A stretch of 64,000 bases of DNA from Fodinibius sp034521915 (GCF_034521915.1 NZ_JAXHLU010000020.1:45395-109394); one strand, 5' to 3'; shown: positions 46,116-55,456, counted from the stretch's first letter. The notes: generated by a model not told the origin, from the letters alone. A program made the numbers and translations.

Positions 46116-47204
46116 CTACCTCTCAGCAGCTTTGTTCTTGCTTATAAACTCCTGAAAAACAACAACTAAAACTGTAATAACCGTTAATGGAATGACGAAG
46201 TACAGAATTATATTATTAAATATTGGCAATGCTCCATGATCGCTCGCTAGTAAAACAAGATAAAGCGTATATACTACGTAATAACCTAAAAATAATGCCC
46301 CTTCCCATCTATTTATAGTCGCTTTTGTAAAAAAGATAGGCAAGCAAGCTACCGCAGCAGCAATCATCAGTAGAATATCAAAACTCACAAATGATTCAGA
46401 AACGTTGATTCCATCCGGTCCCATGATACCGGCAATGCCAAGCACTCCCATAATGTTAAATATATTACTACCCACCACATTTCCGACCGCGATATCTCGC
46501 TCACCGCGAATCGCCGCAATAATCGAAGTAACGACTTCCGGCATTGAGGTACCGGCAGCAATAATAGTGAGACCAATTACCAGTTCACTGATCCCTAAAT
46601 AAGTGGCGAAGCTTACGGCACTATTGACAAACCATCGCGATCCAATTACCAATAAGCCAAGACCCCCAACCACCAATATTAGGTTAACAAAATGACGTGA
46701 CTTCTCACTGGGCTCATCTTTTTCTATTTCATTTTGATTATGATCACTATTTTCTTCTGAATTACCAAGGCTTTGATAAATCAGAAAGCCGATATATCCT
46801 GCCAAGCAAAGTACAAGGAGTACCCCATCAATTCTGCTGATATTCAAATCAATAGCCAAAAGAAATGTCAGCACAGAAACCCCGATCATAAGTGGTACAT
46901 CCAGCCTAATTAATTGTTGTGAGACACGAAGGGGCACGATAAGCGCTGATATACCCAATATAAAAAGCACGTTGAATATATTACTTCCCACTACGTTGCC
47001 CAGAGCAATATCTGCCTGACTTGAGACAGCAGCTTTTATACTTACGGCCAGCTCCGGTGAACTTGTTCCAAATGCCACAACTGTCAACCCTATAATAAGC
47101 GGTGATATACCTATACTAGACGCAATTTGGGATGCTCCTCGAACCAATACTTCCGCACCCAGAATTAAAAACCCTAATCCCAAAACAAAGAATAAAACAG
47201 TCAT
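46116..47204 (-). CDS. Calcium/sodium antiporter (CaCA family, YrbG-like)
   Basis: 362 residues with about ten membrane segments. The two inverted alpha repeats of the CaCA family are visible: VAFGTSSPELAVSIKA with GNVVGSNIFNVLFILG, and AAGTSMPEVVTSIIAA with GNVVGSNIFNIMGVLG; the acidic residues in these repeats bind the cations. A hydrophilic, acidic loop (about 150-165, NSEENSDHNQNEIEKDEPSE) divides the halves. Convergent with the M28 gene. It follows the DUF971 gene by 18 bp on the same strand. Confidence 0.94.
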   Translation of the reverse strand: MTVLFFVLGLGFLILGAEVLVRGASQIASSIGISPLIIGLTVVAFGTSSPELAVSIKAAVSSQADIALGNVVGSNIFNVLFILGISALIVPLRVSQQLIRLDVPLMIGVSVLTFLLAIDLNISRIDGVLLVLCLAGYIGFLIYQSLGNSEENSDHNQNEIEKDEPSEKSRHFVNLILVVGGLGLLVIGSRWFVNSAVSFATYLGISELVIGLTIIAAGTSMPEVVTSIIAAIRGERDIAVGNVVGSNIFNIMGVLGIAGIMGPDGINVSESFVSFDILLMIAAAVACLPIFFTKATINRWEGALFLGYYVVYTLYLVLLASDHGALPIFNNIILYFVIPLTVITVLVVVFQEFISKNKAAER

Positions 47205-47222
47205 AAGAATAATATTTCTGTA

Positions 47223-47570
47223 TTATTCCTGTTCGGGATAGCATTCTTTGCAGGGACACATATCCCGCAGTGTTTCCCACTGGTACATACCGTTATTGTG
47301 ACCGTCGCTCCAAAATATCTTGATAGCATGATTGCCAATTTGCTTAATATCCTCAATCTCGAAGTGCTGGGTAGGCTCCACAAAAAACAGCGATCGGTCA
47401 AAGGTATTCATATTTCCGTGTCCACCGCGACACATTACACAGGGGCAATTTTTCCGAAGTCCAAACAACGAGTACTCCGAATGATGTCCGTCTGACCAAT
47501 CTATTTCCAAAATCTGATCGCTGTTGGAAACTTCAATTCCGGTAGGTAAAATATCACTTTGCATAGTCAT
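47223..47570 (-). CDS. DUF971 domain protein with two CxC-x2-C-like motifs
   Basis: 115 residues. The DUF971 fold (also the N-terminal domain of gamma-butyrobetaine hydroxylases) is shown by IDWSDGHHSEYSLFGLRKNC and IKIFWSDGHNNGMYQWETLR. Cysteines occur as CPCVMC and CPCKEC, the second near the C terminus, and could bind zinc or an iron-sulfur cluster. DUF971 proteins are often near iron-sulfur or MoaA-related genes; here the neighbour is an antiporter. No enzymatic part is fused to it. Confidence 0.88.
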   Translation of the reverse strand: MTMQSDILPTGIEVSNSDQILEIDWSDGHHSEYSLFGLRKNCPCVMCRGGHGNMNTFDRSLFFVEPTQHFEIEDIKQIGNHAIKIFWSDGHNNGMYQWETLRDMCPCKECYPEQE

Positions 47571-47645
47571 CTTTTCTTATATTAGATCGAAAGGTAAGGC
47601 GTTCATGCCATGGATTCCAACAGTTTTAACAGATAAAAGAAACGC

Positions 47646-48359
47646 ATGTATCTCATAGTTAGCTTATTGGCTGTAGCATTTCTGCTTTCATTTTGGATGG
47701 GATATCGCCGAATTCTTCGCCTGCAACATCTTAATCAGCGCAGAGTCTTGAATGGTTTTGTGGGAGCAATGGTACTTCTCACCCTCATCTCTGCGGGGCA
47801 ATGGCTCGACCTCATATCCCAAGATATTGCCGCTCGCTTTACGATGTTTTTATACTGCCTGGTCGCCGGATTCTTTTCGGGCTTTGCCTTTAAAATGATT
47901 TCTCTAAAACGAGCTATTAACAAAACCGAATATGTGTATCGATCTTTTTGGACCGACGCAGCCCCCAACATTATTGCTATACTGATTATCACTTTTGGTA
48001 TCTATCGTACTGGCATTCTGCAATTGGGACCCTTTACCGGCATTGGTATTACCTCGGGATTATCACTACTGGGCTTTGGTTTCTGGGGACTCACCGTAAC
48101 AATAGTTCCTGAATTCAGAGACAAGGGCATTCTCATTTTAGATCAGTCTGTATCATGGGAAAAAGTGGTTGCCTATCGGTGGGAATCCGAGAACGTATTA
48201 CTTATTGAATACTATACGCCTGATGACAAGCTCACTGATTTTACCACCTATATTCCTCCCGAAGATGAACTGCAAATAGAGCGTCTGCTTGCAAAAAAAC
48301 TGAAGGAGTATCATCAGGACCGAAAGGAGATGATGGGGCAAACCAAAGAGCATTCCTAA
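47646..48359 (+). CDS. Membrane protein of unknown function
   Basis: 237 residues. Five hydrophobic segments (MYLIVSLLAVAFLLSFWMGY, VGAMVLLTLISAGQWL, FTMFLYCLVAGFFSGFAF, PNIIAILIITFGIY and ITSGLSLLGFGFWGLTV) are followed by a soluble C-terminal segment (DQSVSWEKVVAYRWESENVL) that resembles DUF5673-type domains, with a basic end. I cannot assign a function. Its stop overlaps the convergent CoA-binding gene by 4 bp. Confidence 0.75.
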   Translation: MYLIVSLLAVAFLLSFWMGYRRILRLQHLNQRRVLNGFVGAMVLLTLISAGQWLDLISQDIAARFTMFLYCLVAGFFSGFAFKMISLKRAINKTEYVYRSFWTDAAPNIIAILIITFGIYRTGILQLGPFTGIGITSGLSLLGFGFWGLTVTIVPEFRDKGILILDQSVSWEKVVAYRWESENVLLIEYYTPDDKLTDFTTYIPPEDELQIERLLAKKLKEYHQDRKEMMGQTKEHS

Positions 48360-48763
48360 GCTGTAACTCTTTCGTGCTGTACCATCATGCATTCATTTTC
48401 TATATACGTAAACCCTGCTTCTTCGGCCAAAGATTTTGCCTCATCAGAAGAAACATCCAGTTGGGTCCATATCACCGGCTTTTGTCCTGTTTTTTCCGAC
48501 CATTCAATAACCTGGCGAACCATATCGGCCGTATATTGCGAATCCCTGAAAATATCAACCACGTCAATAGTTATATTTTCGGGAATTTCATTCAGGCTTG
48601 GGAGACATTTCACCCCCAATACTTCCTCATAGTTGGGATTAATCGGGAAGATACGGATTCCATTTTCCTTCAAATAATTAGCAATATGATAACTGGTTCT
48701 ATACTTGTTGGCTGAACAGCCTATTATTGCCACCGTTTTTAAATTCTCAAGCAGTTCCTTCAT
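48356..48763 (-). CDS. CoA-binding domain protein (CoA_binding_2)
   Basis: 135 residues, a stand-alone Rossmann domain like YccU. MKELLENLKTVAIIGCSANK is the nucleotide-binding start, followed by YHIANYLKENGIRIFPINPN, LPSLNEIPENITIDVVDIFR and the ending AGFTYIENECMMVQHER, which is the conserved C-terminal block. It binds CoA; the cellular role of the single-domain form is unknown. The gene overlaps the convergent membrane-protein gene at the 3' end by 4 bp. Confidence 0.9.
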   Translation of the reverse strand: MKELLENLKTVAIIGCSANKYRTSYHIANYLKENGIRIFPINPNYEEVLGVKCLPSLNEIPENITIDVVDIFRDSQYTADMVRQVIEWSEKTGQKPVIWTQLDVSSDEAKSLAEEAGFTYIENECMMVQHERVTA

Positions 48764-49519
48764 CTGATTATCCCGTTAGTTCATGAATGTTAATCAGGAA
48801 TATAACAATGAATCCAAACATATAATTCTGAAATATATTTGTATAGTACTACATTTTGAGTTCAATGTTTAATATCACAGATATTCGAATCATACATTCT
48901 GAAGGCAAAAAATATTATTAAGGCAACAAAAATCAGTGCTAAAATCATTTCTTATAGACTGATTTGTGCATTCAGAAGTTTCTCCCACTTTATTAATTTC
49001 CTACTCTTTCCCACTTAGTTAAAAACAATCAGGTGTATAAAAGTAAAACACAGGATGATACCTTTGGGAATTTCTACGAACAATCTGTCTTCTAAAACCT
49101 ATGCGAAAAGATGGTAAAACCTTTCTCGATGCCTAAAATAATACCGTAATCATCTATAGTTGTACTTCCTTTTCACATATATGCCATAGTCAGTCCTGCA
49201 TCGATGGTGAAAATACAACCCAATCCTCCAAAAATAGTATACTTCGAAAGAGATCAGGTATAAGGTCATAGGAAGCCATAAAGGTCGTTTCATAGGATAT
49301 AAATTTAAAAAATATTGTATCCGGAAAGTGCAGTATACATATTAAAATAGATAAGGACTCGCTTAGATAAAATCAGACTTTACGATTTCACCTGATTCCT
49401 TTTTTTAATGAATCGTATTTACTAACAATCAGATTTGAATGATAATAGGGTCTCAATTTTCGCTAAAAACCCTTATATTCAAAGACATTCATGACAATTA
49501 GAAACAAACCAAAAGTATT
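48764..49519. other. 756-bp AT-rich spacer without a convincing gene
   Basis: No long frame on either strand. A 28-codon minus-strand frame (48862-48948, MILALIFVALIIFFAFRMYD) would be a single membrane helix but has no support beyond that. Minus-strand reading around 49100-49200 gives TIDAGLTMAYM, a stop and then YGIILGIEKGFTIF, which is reminiscent of an outer-membrane protein in decay; this is weak. No terminator is seen after either flanking gene here. Confidence 0.4.
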
Positions 49520-49957
49520 TTGTCTAAAGTTAAAGACGGTGACACCGTAAAAGTGCACTACACAGGAACATTAACTGAAGAAGGAACTGTATTTGACAGT
49601 TCTCAAGATCGCGAACCTTTGGAGTTTACACTGGGAGAAGGCAAGTTAATTCCCGGTTTTGAAAAAGCGGTCGTCGGCATGGAAGAAGGCGACGAAACCA
49701 CCGTAGAAATTGAATCCGGTGACGCTTATGGTCAGCGACGAGAAGACCTGGAGCTGGAAGTAGCAAAATCTGATCTCCCCGATAACATCGATCCGGAGGT
49801 TGGTATGCAACTGCAGATGCAACAGCAAGAAAATGGACAGGCTATTCCCGTTCAAATCACTGCTGTTGAAGATGAACTCGTTAAGCTCGATGCCAACCAC
49901 CCGCTGGCTGGCAAAGACTTAACATTTGATATTGAGCTTATTGAAATCGTTGACTGA
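49520..49957 (+). CDS. FKBP-type peptidyl-prolyl isomerase, SlyD-like
   Basis: 145 residues from a TTG start (49520); the ATG 29 bp upstream is out of frame, and SKVKDGDTVKVHYTGTL is the normal family N terminus. FKBP domain: VFDSSQDREPLEFTLGEGKL, IPGFEKAVVGMEEGDE, with the IF (insert-in-flap) domain between about residues 70 and 125 (GDAYGQRREDLELEVAKSDL, DIDPEVGMQLQM-like) and the closing ANHPLAGKDLTFDIELIEI. No His-rich tail as in E. coli SlyD. It is a cytosolic folding helper. It ends at a strong terminator shared with the convergent methyltransferase gene. Confidence 0.93.
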   Translation: MSKVKDGDTVKVHYTGTLTEEGTVFDSSQDREPLEFTLGEGKLIPGFEKAVVGMEEGDETTVEIESGDAYGQRREDLELEVAKSDLPDNIDPEVGMQLQMQQQENGQAIPVQITAVEDELVKLDANHPLAGKDLTFDIELIEIVD

Positions 49958-49982
49958 TTTTACAACGCTCTGCTAAATTTAG

Positions 49983-50012
49983 AGCCTGAATCTGATTACT
50001 CGGATTCAGGCT
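49983..50012. terminator. Terminator between convergent FKBP and methyltransferase genes
   Basis: Stem AGCCTGAATC (49983-49992) with GATTCAGGCT (50003-50012), a 10-nt loop and, on the plus strand, a T run. It reaches to 2 bp from the methyltransferase stop. Confidence 0.85.
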
Positions 50013-50014
50013 TT

Positions 50015-50641
50015 TTATTTTTTACGCAGCACCGTAACTCCATCACGCACCGGCAGCATTACCTGCTCAACGGCGTTATCGCCCCGAATTATTGTATTCA
50101 GCTCGTCAATAGCCTTACCTTTATCGGATTCGGAATCTAACACCTCCCCACTCCAGAATACATTGTCGATTACCATGATACCACCCTGTTCAAGACGTGG
50201 TAAAATCATCTTATAATAATTGGGATAGTTAATCTTATCCGCGTCAATAAATACAAAATCAAAGCTGCCCGAAATGGTGGGAATGGTTTCCAAAGCCTTG
50301 CCCATCACCAGCGTTACCTTGGATTCGGCTTCGCTCTTTTCAAAAAAGGTACGGGCAATATCTTCGTAGCGCTCATTGTATTCACACGTAAATAGTTCTC
50401 CATCATCAGGCAATGCCTCGGCCATCGTCAGTGCCGAATAGCCCGTAAAAGTGCCGACCTCGAGCACTCGTTTGGCCCCGGATATTTTTACAAGCAAACT
50501 CAGCAGCCGCCCCACCAATCGCCCGCTCAGCATATCAATGTGTTCGAGATTCTCTTCCGAAACGCTTATCAACTCTTTTATAAGTTTCGAATGGTCCGTA
50601 GTATGATTAATGGCATAACTTTCAATCGCCTGTTGGTCCAT
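50015..50641 (-). CDS. Class I SAM-dependent O-methyltransferase (Methyltransf_3)
   Basis: 208 residues. SAM motif I is VLEVGTFTGYSALTMAEALP, followed by LFTCEYNERYEDIARTFFE and the metal-binding DFVFIDADKINYPNYY and IMVIDNVFWSGEV of the catechol/caffeoyl-CoA O-methyltransferase family, which needs a divalent cation. The acceptor is unknown. It is divergent from the PlsC gene, so a shared promoter region lies in 50642-50723. A role in carotenoid tailoring is possible from location only. Confidence 0.88.
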   Translation of the reverse strand: MDQQAIESYAINHTTDHSKLIKELISVSEENLEHIDMLSGRLVGRLLSLLVKISGAKRVLEVGTFTGYSALTMAEALPDDGELFTCEYNERYEDIARTFFEKSEAESKVTLVMGKALETIPTISGSFDFVFIDADKINYPNYYKMILPRLEQGGIMVIDNVFWSGEVLDSESDKGKAIDELNTIIRGDNAVEQVMLPVRDGVTVLRKK

Positions 50642-50723
50642 AACAAATACTTTTTTTAATACTGGAAACTCTATAGCAGGCTAAAGATATTCAGGTCAAC
50701 AACACTCAACAAATATTTTTGCT

Positions 50724-51389
50724 TTGGATTTTATTCCCGCTAAGGAATCACCCTTTTTTATTAAAATTTTTCGGCTTTACACCAAGCTCCTTTTCAAATG
50801 GAGATTCAAAACGGTATGGCTTAAACAGGAGTACGAACCCTGTTCACAGTGTAAAACCATTTACTACCTCAATCATCACTCTTGGTGGGATGGATTAATT
50901 CCCCTGATGCTCAACGAGTACCGATTTCGTCAGCAGGCTCGCGCCATCATGGAAGATAAACAGATGAAAACCTATTCTCTCTTTCAGAAAATCGGTGCCT
51001 TTTCAATTAACAGAGATGACCCGCGTTGCGCTGTTACTTCCCTGCGCTATGCCGTAAAATCATTTGATCGCGACAATGCCAGCCTGTTCATTTATCCCGA
51101 AGGAGCAATAACCCCAGTAGGTAGCTCCATGAATTTTGAGGGGGGATTGACCTGGCTGCACGATAAGTTGGAGGATGTGGATTTTGTGCCTATCAGTATC
51201 TACATGCACACCATTCGTCACAGCAAACCGGAGCTGCACCTGCATGTGGGGCGAGCTGTTCGTTTAAAAGATTCATTATCCAGTGAAGAAAAAACAGCTC
51301 ATTTCGAAGAAGTGCTCGACCAGATGCTGGCGGAACTACGTAAAACGGCCGGATTTGACGACAGTGAATTTGAAGTTTTCCTGCAATAA
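50724..51389 (+). CDS. PlsC-family acyltransferase
   Basis: 221 residues from a TTG start (50724). The LPLAT motif HX4D is NHHSWWDG, the second block is QKIGAFSINRDD and the third is FIYPEGAITPVG. No clear membrane segment. The family contains 1-acyl-glycerol-3-phosphate acyltransferases and also CruD-like enzymes that acylate carotenoid glycosides. A CrtC-type hydratase and a family-2 glycosyltransferase lie 2-4 kb to the right, so a CruD-like role is a reasonable guess. A general lipid role is the alternative. Confidence 0.85.
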   Translation: MDFIPAKESPFFIKIFRLYTKLLFKWRFKTVWLKQEYEPCSQCKTIYYLNHHSWWDGLIPLMLNEYRFRQQARAIMEDKQMKTYSLFQKIGAFSINRDDPRCAVTSLRYAVKSFDRDNASLFIYPEGAITPVGSSMNFEGGLTWLHDKLEDVDFVPISIYMHTIRHSKPELHLHVGRAVRLKDSLSSEEKTAHFEEVLDQMLAELRKTAGFDDSEFEVFLQ

Positions 51390-51463
51390 GAATAGACATA
51401 TTTCTCTCATTTAATAAAATCATTCCTCAAAATACGAGGCAAAGATATACTTGGAAAAGAAAG

Positions 51464-51781
51464 CTACTTTTCCGGACATGTAATGTAACGATCATCTCCA
51501 TCGCGATCATCAAAAAAATCAGTATCTGTTGAATAGTCTGACCGATTAGAGCGAGTAGAATTATGGTTAAGTGCCTGTAAGCCAGACTTTGTGTTCTTTT
51601 CGGTAGATTGAGCCACGCTGGTAAAGTAGATATGACCATCGGATGACCAGCACGGATAAGCCTGCTTTGTCACAATCTTACCGGATGGAAAGATCTTTGC
51701 CAGTGGATGCCTTGATCCGTCATACCGACTCATATCGTAATGGTTCAAGCCTCCGGTCTCTATTATCTCTAACTTGAGCAA
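51464..51781 (-). pseudogene. Probable C-terminal remnant of a beta-propeller/lipoprotein gene
   Basis: A 105-codon open frame that starts at the edge of the IS110 remnant. QAYPCWSSDGHIYFTSVAQ resembles one PD40/TolB-type propeller blade (WSPDGxxIYFTS), and the end is acidic (DTDFFDDRDGDDRY). Its start MLKLEIIETGG has no signal peptide, as expected of a truncated 3' part. A minus-strand lipoprotein start lies on the other side of the transposase remnant. That they were one gene is inference; a free-standing hypothetical protein is the alternative. Confidence 0.45.
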
Positions 51782-51789
51782 GCTGGCTC

Positions 51790-52430
51790 TACTGCAATCG
51801 AAGGTTACGGTAAGCCGTAGTTAATCCGCTGGTTATTCGCCGTTATGGGCAAATGAGGCTTAGCCGGACAAAGACAGACGCCAAAGATGCGGCGTTAATA
51901 GCCCAGTACGGAATCGATCAACGGCCTGACCGTTGGCGCCCGCCATCTAACGTTCGCCAGGCGCTGGGCCAACTCATGAGCCTACGGGAAGGGCTATTGC
52001 GACAGCAAGCCATCCTAAATGGTCAGGATGAGGCCTTTAGTCAAAACCAAGTGGAACCAATGGTTGCAGAAATGATCCAACAGCACCGGCAGCATCTTAT
52101 CGATAATATTACCCAAATTGATCGGAGAATGGAGACGCTAGCTAACGATCATTATAAGCAAACTTTGCAGGCGTTGCTCACGATACCAGGTATTGGAAAG
52201 AACTGCTATTATGCTGCATCAGTCGAACAGATGAGCAGCGCTTTGATCGCTCACGGAAACTGTCCATTACGTGACATTGCCGCAGGTGGTTGTCAGGTCC
52301 GTCCATCAGGACAGGAAGATAGCAATGAGGTGCCCACTGCTTCGACTGCTGTTATCCATCGACAGCGAAATCGTTTCATCACGTACTTAAGACCATGTAC
52401 GACGTTGCATAGGAATCCGCCATCATAAAC
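51790..52430 (+). pseudogene. IS110-family transposase, degenerate
   Basis: A 191-codon open frame from 51853, MRLSRTKTDAKDAALIAQYG, is the second catalytic region of IS110-type (DEDD) transposases; upstream, across a frameshift, translation gives AVVNPLVIRRYGQ, which normally leads into it. LQALLTIPGIGKNCYY is the start of the Transposase_20 domain, after which the sequence deviates (stops, no Ser-rich core such as AGLxPxxxxSG). The N-terminal DEDD region is missing. It is an old remnant, not an active insertion sequence. Ends of the element were not identified. Confidence 0.82.
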
Positions 52431-52746
52431 TGGCTGATTGAACACAAAATGCTTCCTCAGCTATTTGTGAGCTGCATGATCCACCTTCAAAAGAAATATT
52501 AGCCGCTTACTTCTGCATATATATTGCATCCTACCTGCCTGCGCGGAGCCTTTCATGTATTGGCACCTGCATAAAAAAGCTTCGGCATAGGCAGTGCAAT
52601 CTCAGATCAAAGCTTCAAAGGAGATCGCCGCATTACATTCGCGATGACAGAATAGTTTTCGCTGAGCATTCTTCAAGAACCTCACAATTTTCTGCTACTC
52701 CCGTCAGATTCCATTTCATGCTCACCTACACTCAGTAGAATTTCTT
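52431..52746. other. Spacer with no recognisable gene
   Basis: No coherent coding frame. It lies between the transposase remnant and the broken lipoprotein start. Probably decayed sequence of one or both. Confidence 0.4.
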
Positions 52747-52747
52747 G

Positions 52748-52996
52748 TTCATGAAGATACTCTTCGGGCTCCAGCCTTTTTGTACGAGTCGAAAGTGGGT
52801 GGTAGTCTGAGGTTCATTTTATTATTTGCCAGCTGATAACCATCAACTATCTGTTAGTCAGCCCCTGGTAGTTGTCAACCGCAACCGACAGTGTTACCTC
52901 GGGCTCGGTATCAGGTCCCGAGCTATTATTGCATCCGATAAATAAAATGAAACTTACAATTAATACTATCGGTGATCTGCTTAATTGTTTCCACAT
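52748..52996 (-). pseudogene. Broken lipoprotein gene, 5' remnant
   Basis: Minus-strand ATG at 52996 gives MWKQLSRSPIVLIVSFILFI followed by GCNNSSGPDTEPE: a lipoprotein signal with Cys22. The frame stops at 52847 (TAG) after 49 codons. The neighbouring frame is open from there (IVDGYQLANNKMNLRLPPTF) until about 52750, which suggests a frameshift. Being too short to be complete, it may be the 5' part of the gene whose 3' part is at 51464-51781, with the IS110 remnant inserted between. Confidence 0.5.
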
Positions 52997-53133
52997 AATT
53001 ATTATTGATGAATAGTTAAAGTTATAATCTACTAATAGATGTTATTTATTATATTCGTTTATACTATAAACATAATTTATATATCGCAAGTTAAAATATT
53101 GGCTCCCAAGTTCTTATGATTTAAAAAATAATT

Positions 53134-54213
53134 TTACCACGTCCATCGATACAACCGCTTTGATCGCTGTACCCAATGCGCCCCCTTTGGCTTATACCAA
53201 ATTCGCATGTTGACAAAGGGCCAAAACAGTTTGCTGTAAATACGGTCCGGACGAATATACTCGGTAACTCCTCTTGTTGACTCAACTACCTGCTGGTCTG
53301 GAATCTTCAAAAAGGCATCACTTTTATAGCGCTGGTAAAATGGTCCGTTGTCGAGCAGCAGGGACTGCTGAACACGGATTTCAATATTTCCGGAACGGAA
53401 TCCCAGTTTTCGAGCCGTCTTTAATCCAAATACCGTAAGTCCCTTATCCGCCATCTCAACCTCTTCAAATATTTTCAAAACCTCGGCATCTTGATTTTTT
53501 ATTAGCCACGCCCGATGCTGTTGCTCATCCCTCCGATTCATCACATAATACACCAGCGTAGCATAATCAAAATGGAAGCGCCCCCAGTACCAGTCGTCAA
53601 ACTCATTTTTCATGGGCTCATTTCCGGCATTCTGATCGTGATATCCATGTCCCTTAAATTTGATCGACCTCTCCTCCCCTTTTATATCGAGATCTAAATC
53701 AGCAGCTATATCTGCTCTTGGCTGTACCAAGTTCCAGGTGTGTCCGGTAGAACTGTTATCCAAACTATTGAAAATATTGTCGCCCTCTTCACTTTTAAAC
53801 ACTATCGTCCCTTTCAGTTGATCCCCATTCGGCAACTTTTCGCTAAGCTGTAACTCATAATGCAACCGATTGTCAATCAGGCTCCCTTCCATCTTATGGT
53901 TTCCTATTTTTACAAGCGGATGTTCTTCATCAAAATGACAATCAGATTTTTCGAACTCGGTAAAACTGTAATAAATGGGTTGTCCATACTCGTAAATGGA
54001 GATGCTAATTGCGGGATATTCTACGGGAGAAGGGTTTTTGTCCGCCAATAGTGCCCCATTATAACGTGTGGAAAACGGGTTTCCCTCATACAGAATTACT
54101 ACAAAACTAAATCGATCATCCGAAGAAATACCATCGAAGTACCACCATTGGTAGCCGCCGGATGTGTGGCTGGGCTGACGTATGTCTTTGGAGAATTCGG
54201 ATACTATTTTCAT
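53134..54213 (-). CDS. Carotenoid 1,2-hydratase (CrtC/CruF-like)
   Basis: 359 residues. CrtC family signature: GGYQWWYFDGISSDDRFSF at the N terminus and GHGYHDQNAGNEPMKNEF with DDWYWGRFHFDYATLVYY in the middle, a sheet-rich fold. These enzymes add water to the terminal psi end of acyclic or monocyclic carotenoids to give the tertiary hydroxyl that is later glycosylated. The divergent glycosyltransferase gene is 73 bp from its start, so the two may share a promoter region (54214-54289). Whether it works on lycopene or a gamma-carotene type substrate cannot be told. Confidence 0.88.
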   Translation of the reverse strand: MKIVSEFSKDIRQPSHTSGGYQWWYFDGISSDDRFSFVVILYEGNPFSTRYNGALLADKNPSPVEYPAISISIYEYGQPIYYSFTEFEKSDCHFDEEHPLVKIGNHKMEGSLIDNRLHYELQLSEKLPNGDQLKGTIVFKSEEGDNIFNSLDNSSTGHTWNLVQPRADIAADLDLDIKGEERSIKFKGHGYHDQNAGNEPMKNEFDDWYWGRFHFDYATLVYYVMNRRDEQQHRAWLIKNQDAEVLKIFEEVEMADKGLTVFGLKTARKLGFRSGNIEIRVQQSLLLDNGPFYQRYKSDAFLKIPDQQVVESTRGVTEYIRPDRIYSKLFWPFVNMRIWYKPKGAHWVQRSKRLYRWTW

Positions 54214-54289
54214 GAGCTGCCAATTAAATAGTTTAAATGATCAGCTGCAAGCTGTTTGATCTTAGGACTTACACTGCTACCTTTTAGTG

Positions 54290-55456
54290 ATGACGATTTT
54301 ACTCTACATAGCGCTGGGATACCTGCTTATTACGGGCAGCATTTTGTATCTCAATAAAAAGGATTTTACACCTTTGCCCCCGACGCCGCGCAACTATTTC
54401 GACGAGCAGGCTCCGTCGGTGACCATCTGTATTCCCGCCCGCAATGAAGCAAACTCTATTGAGCGGTGCGTGCGTTCCGCTATCGACCAGCATTATCCCA
54501 ATCACCATGTTTTAGTACTTGATGATGGTTCTACTGACGGCACTTCTGAAATTCTGGATTCGCTCTCCGAACGATATACTGATACGTTAACAGTGATTAG
54601 CGGCCAGCCAAAGCCCGACGACTGGCTGGGCAAATCGTGGGCCTGTCACCAGCTTTCGGAGCAAGCCTTAAGTGATATCCTTATTTTTATTGATGCCGAT
54701 ACCTGGCTGGAACCTGAAGCAACATCAAAGGTTGTACGCACAATGGGCAGTGACGTCGTCGATTTTATTACTTTATGGCCCCGGCAAAAGTTTGGTTCGT
54801 TCTGGGAGAAGACCGTAATCCCGCTCGTATATTTTGCCCTACTCACGCTCCTGCCTACTCGTTACGTATATCGATCTCCGAAATGGTTGCCATCTTTTTT
54901 ACAGTGCAAAATAGGACCTCTTTTTGCTGCTGCCAATGGACAGTTTATGGCCTTTAAAAAGAATACATATGAGGCTATCGGCGGGCATCAGTCCGTAAAA
55001 AATGAAGTAGTTGAGGATGTTGAACTGGCAAAAAATATCAGGCGGGGCGGATTTCGCATGAAGATGTATCACGGCCGGAATGCGGTGAGCTGCCGCATGT
55101 ATGAGTCGAGGGAAGAACTCTGGCAGGGATTCCGCAAAAACTTTTTTGCCGGTTTTGGTCACAATCCCTTTCTATTTATCGGGATGGGGCTGTTGCATAT
55201 TATCACCTTTATTATTCCCATTTTAAGCTTACCATTCTTGTTTCTTTGGGGATCAACAAAGCTTATCCTCCTGGCTCTTGCCGCCGTTGTACTGATGTTT
55301 TTGCAACGCTTTACGGTTGACTTGTGGTTTGGCTGGAAACTGCGATACGGCTTCCTGCATCCATTGGGCGTAGTTTGGTATCAGCTACTGGGCATACAAG
55401 TACTTTCAGATTATTTCAATGGAGTGTCGGCACAGTGGAAAGATCGCAATATCTAA
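54290..55456 (+). CDS. Family 2 glycosyltransferase, membrane-bound (CruC-like)
   Basis: About 388 residues from ATG 54290 (a GTG three bases earlier is also possible). One N-terminal membrane segment (ILLYIALGYLLITGSILY) precedes a GT2 domain with VTICIPARNEANSIERCVRS, VLVLDDGSTDGTSE, FIDADTWLEPEA (DxD-like) and EVVEDVELAKNIRRGGFR (ED motif), then three or four C-terminal membrane segments. CruC-type enzymes attach glucose to hydroxylated carotenoids, and the adjacent CrtC-type hydratase supports that role; a general membrane glycosyltransferase is not excluded. Confidence 0.85.
   Translation: MTILLYIALGYLLITGSILYLNKKDFTPLPPTPRNYFDEQAPSVTICIPARNEANSIERCVRSAIDQHYPNHHVLVLDDGSTDGTSEILDSLSERYTDTLTVISGQPKPDDWLGKSWACHQLSEQALSDILIFIDADTWLEPEATSKVVRTMGSDVVDFITLWPRQKFGSFWEKTVIPLVYFALLTLLPTRYVYRSPKWLPSFLQCKIGPLFAAANGQFMAFKKNTYEAIGGHQSVKNEVVEDVELAKNIRRGGFRMKMYHGRNAVSCRMYESREELWQGFRKNFFAGFGHNPFLFIGMGLLHIITFIIPILSLPFLFLWGSTKLILLALAAVVLMFLQRFTVDLWFGWKLRYGFLHPLGVVWYQLLGIQVLSDYFNGVSAQWKDRNI

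Noticed and set aside
48862..48948. 28-residue single-helix membrane peptide on the minus strand
   Set aside because: No ribosome-binding site, no conserved context; a hydrophobic short frame is expected by chance in AT-rich DNA.
51853..52428. Intact IS110 insertion sequence
   Set aside because: The N-terminal catalytic region is missing, a frameshift precedes the open part and the C-terminal domain is degenerate.
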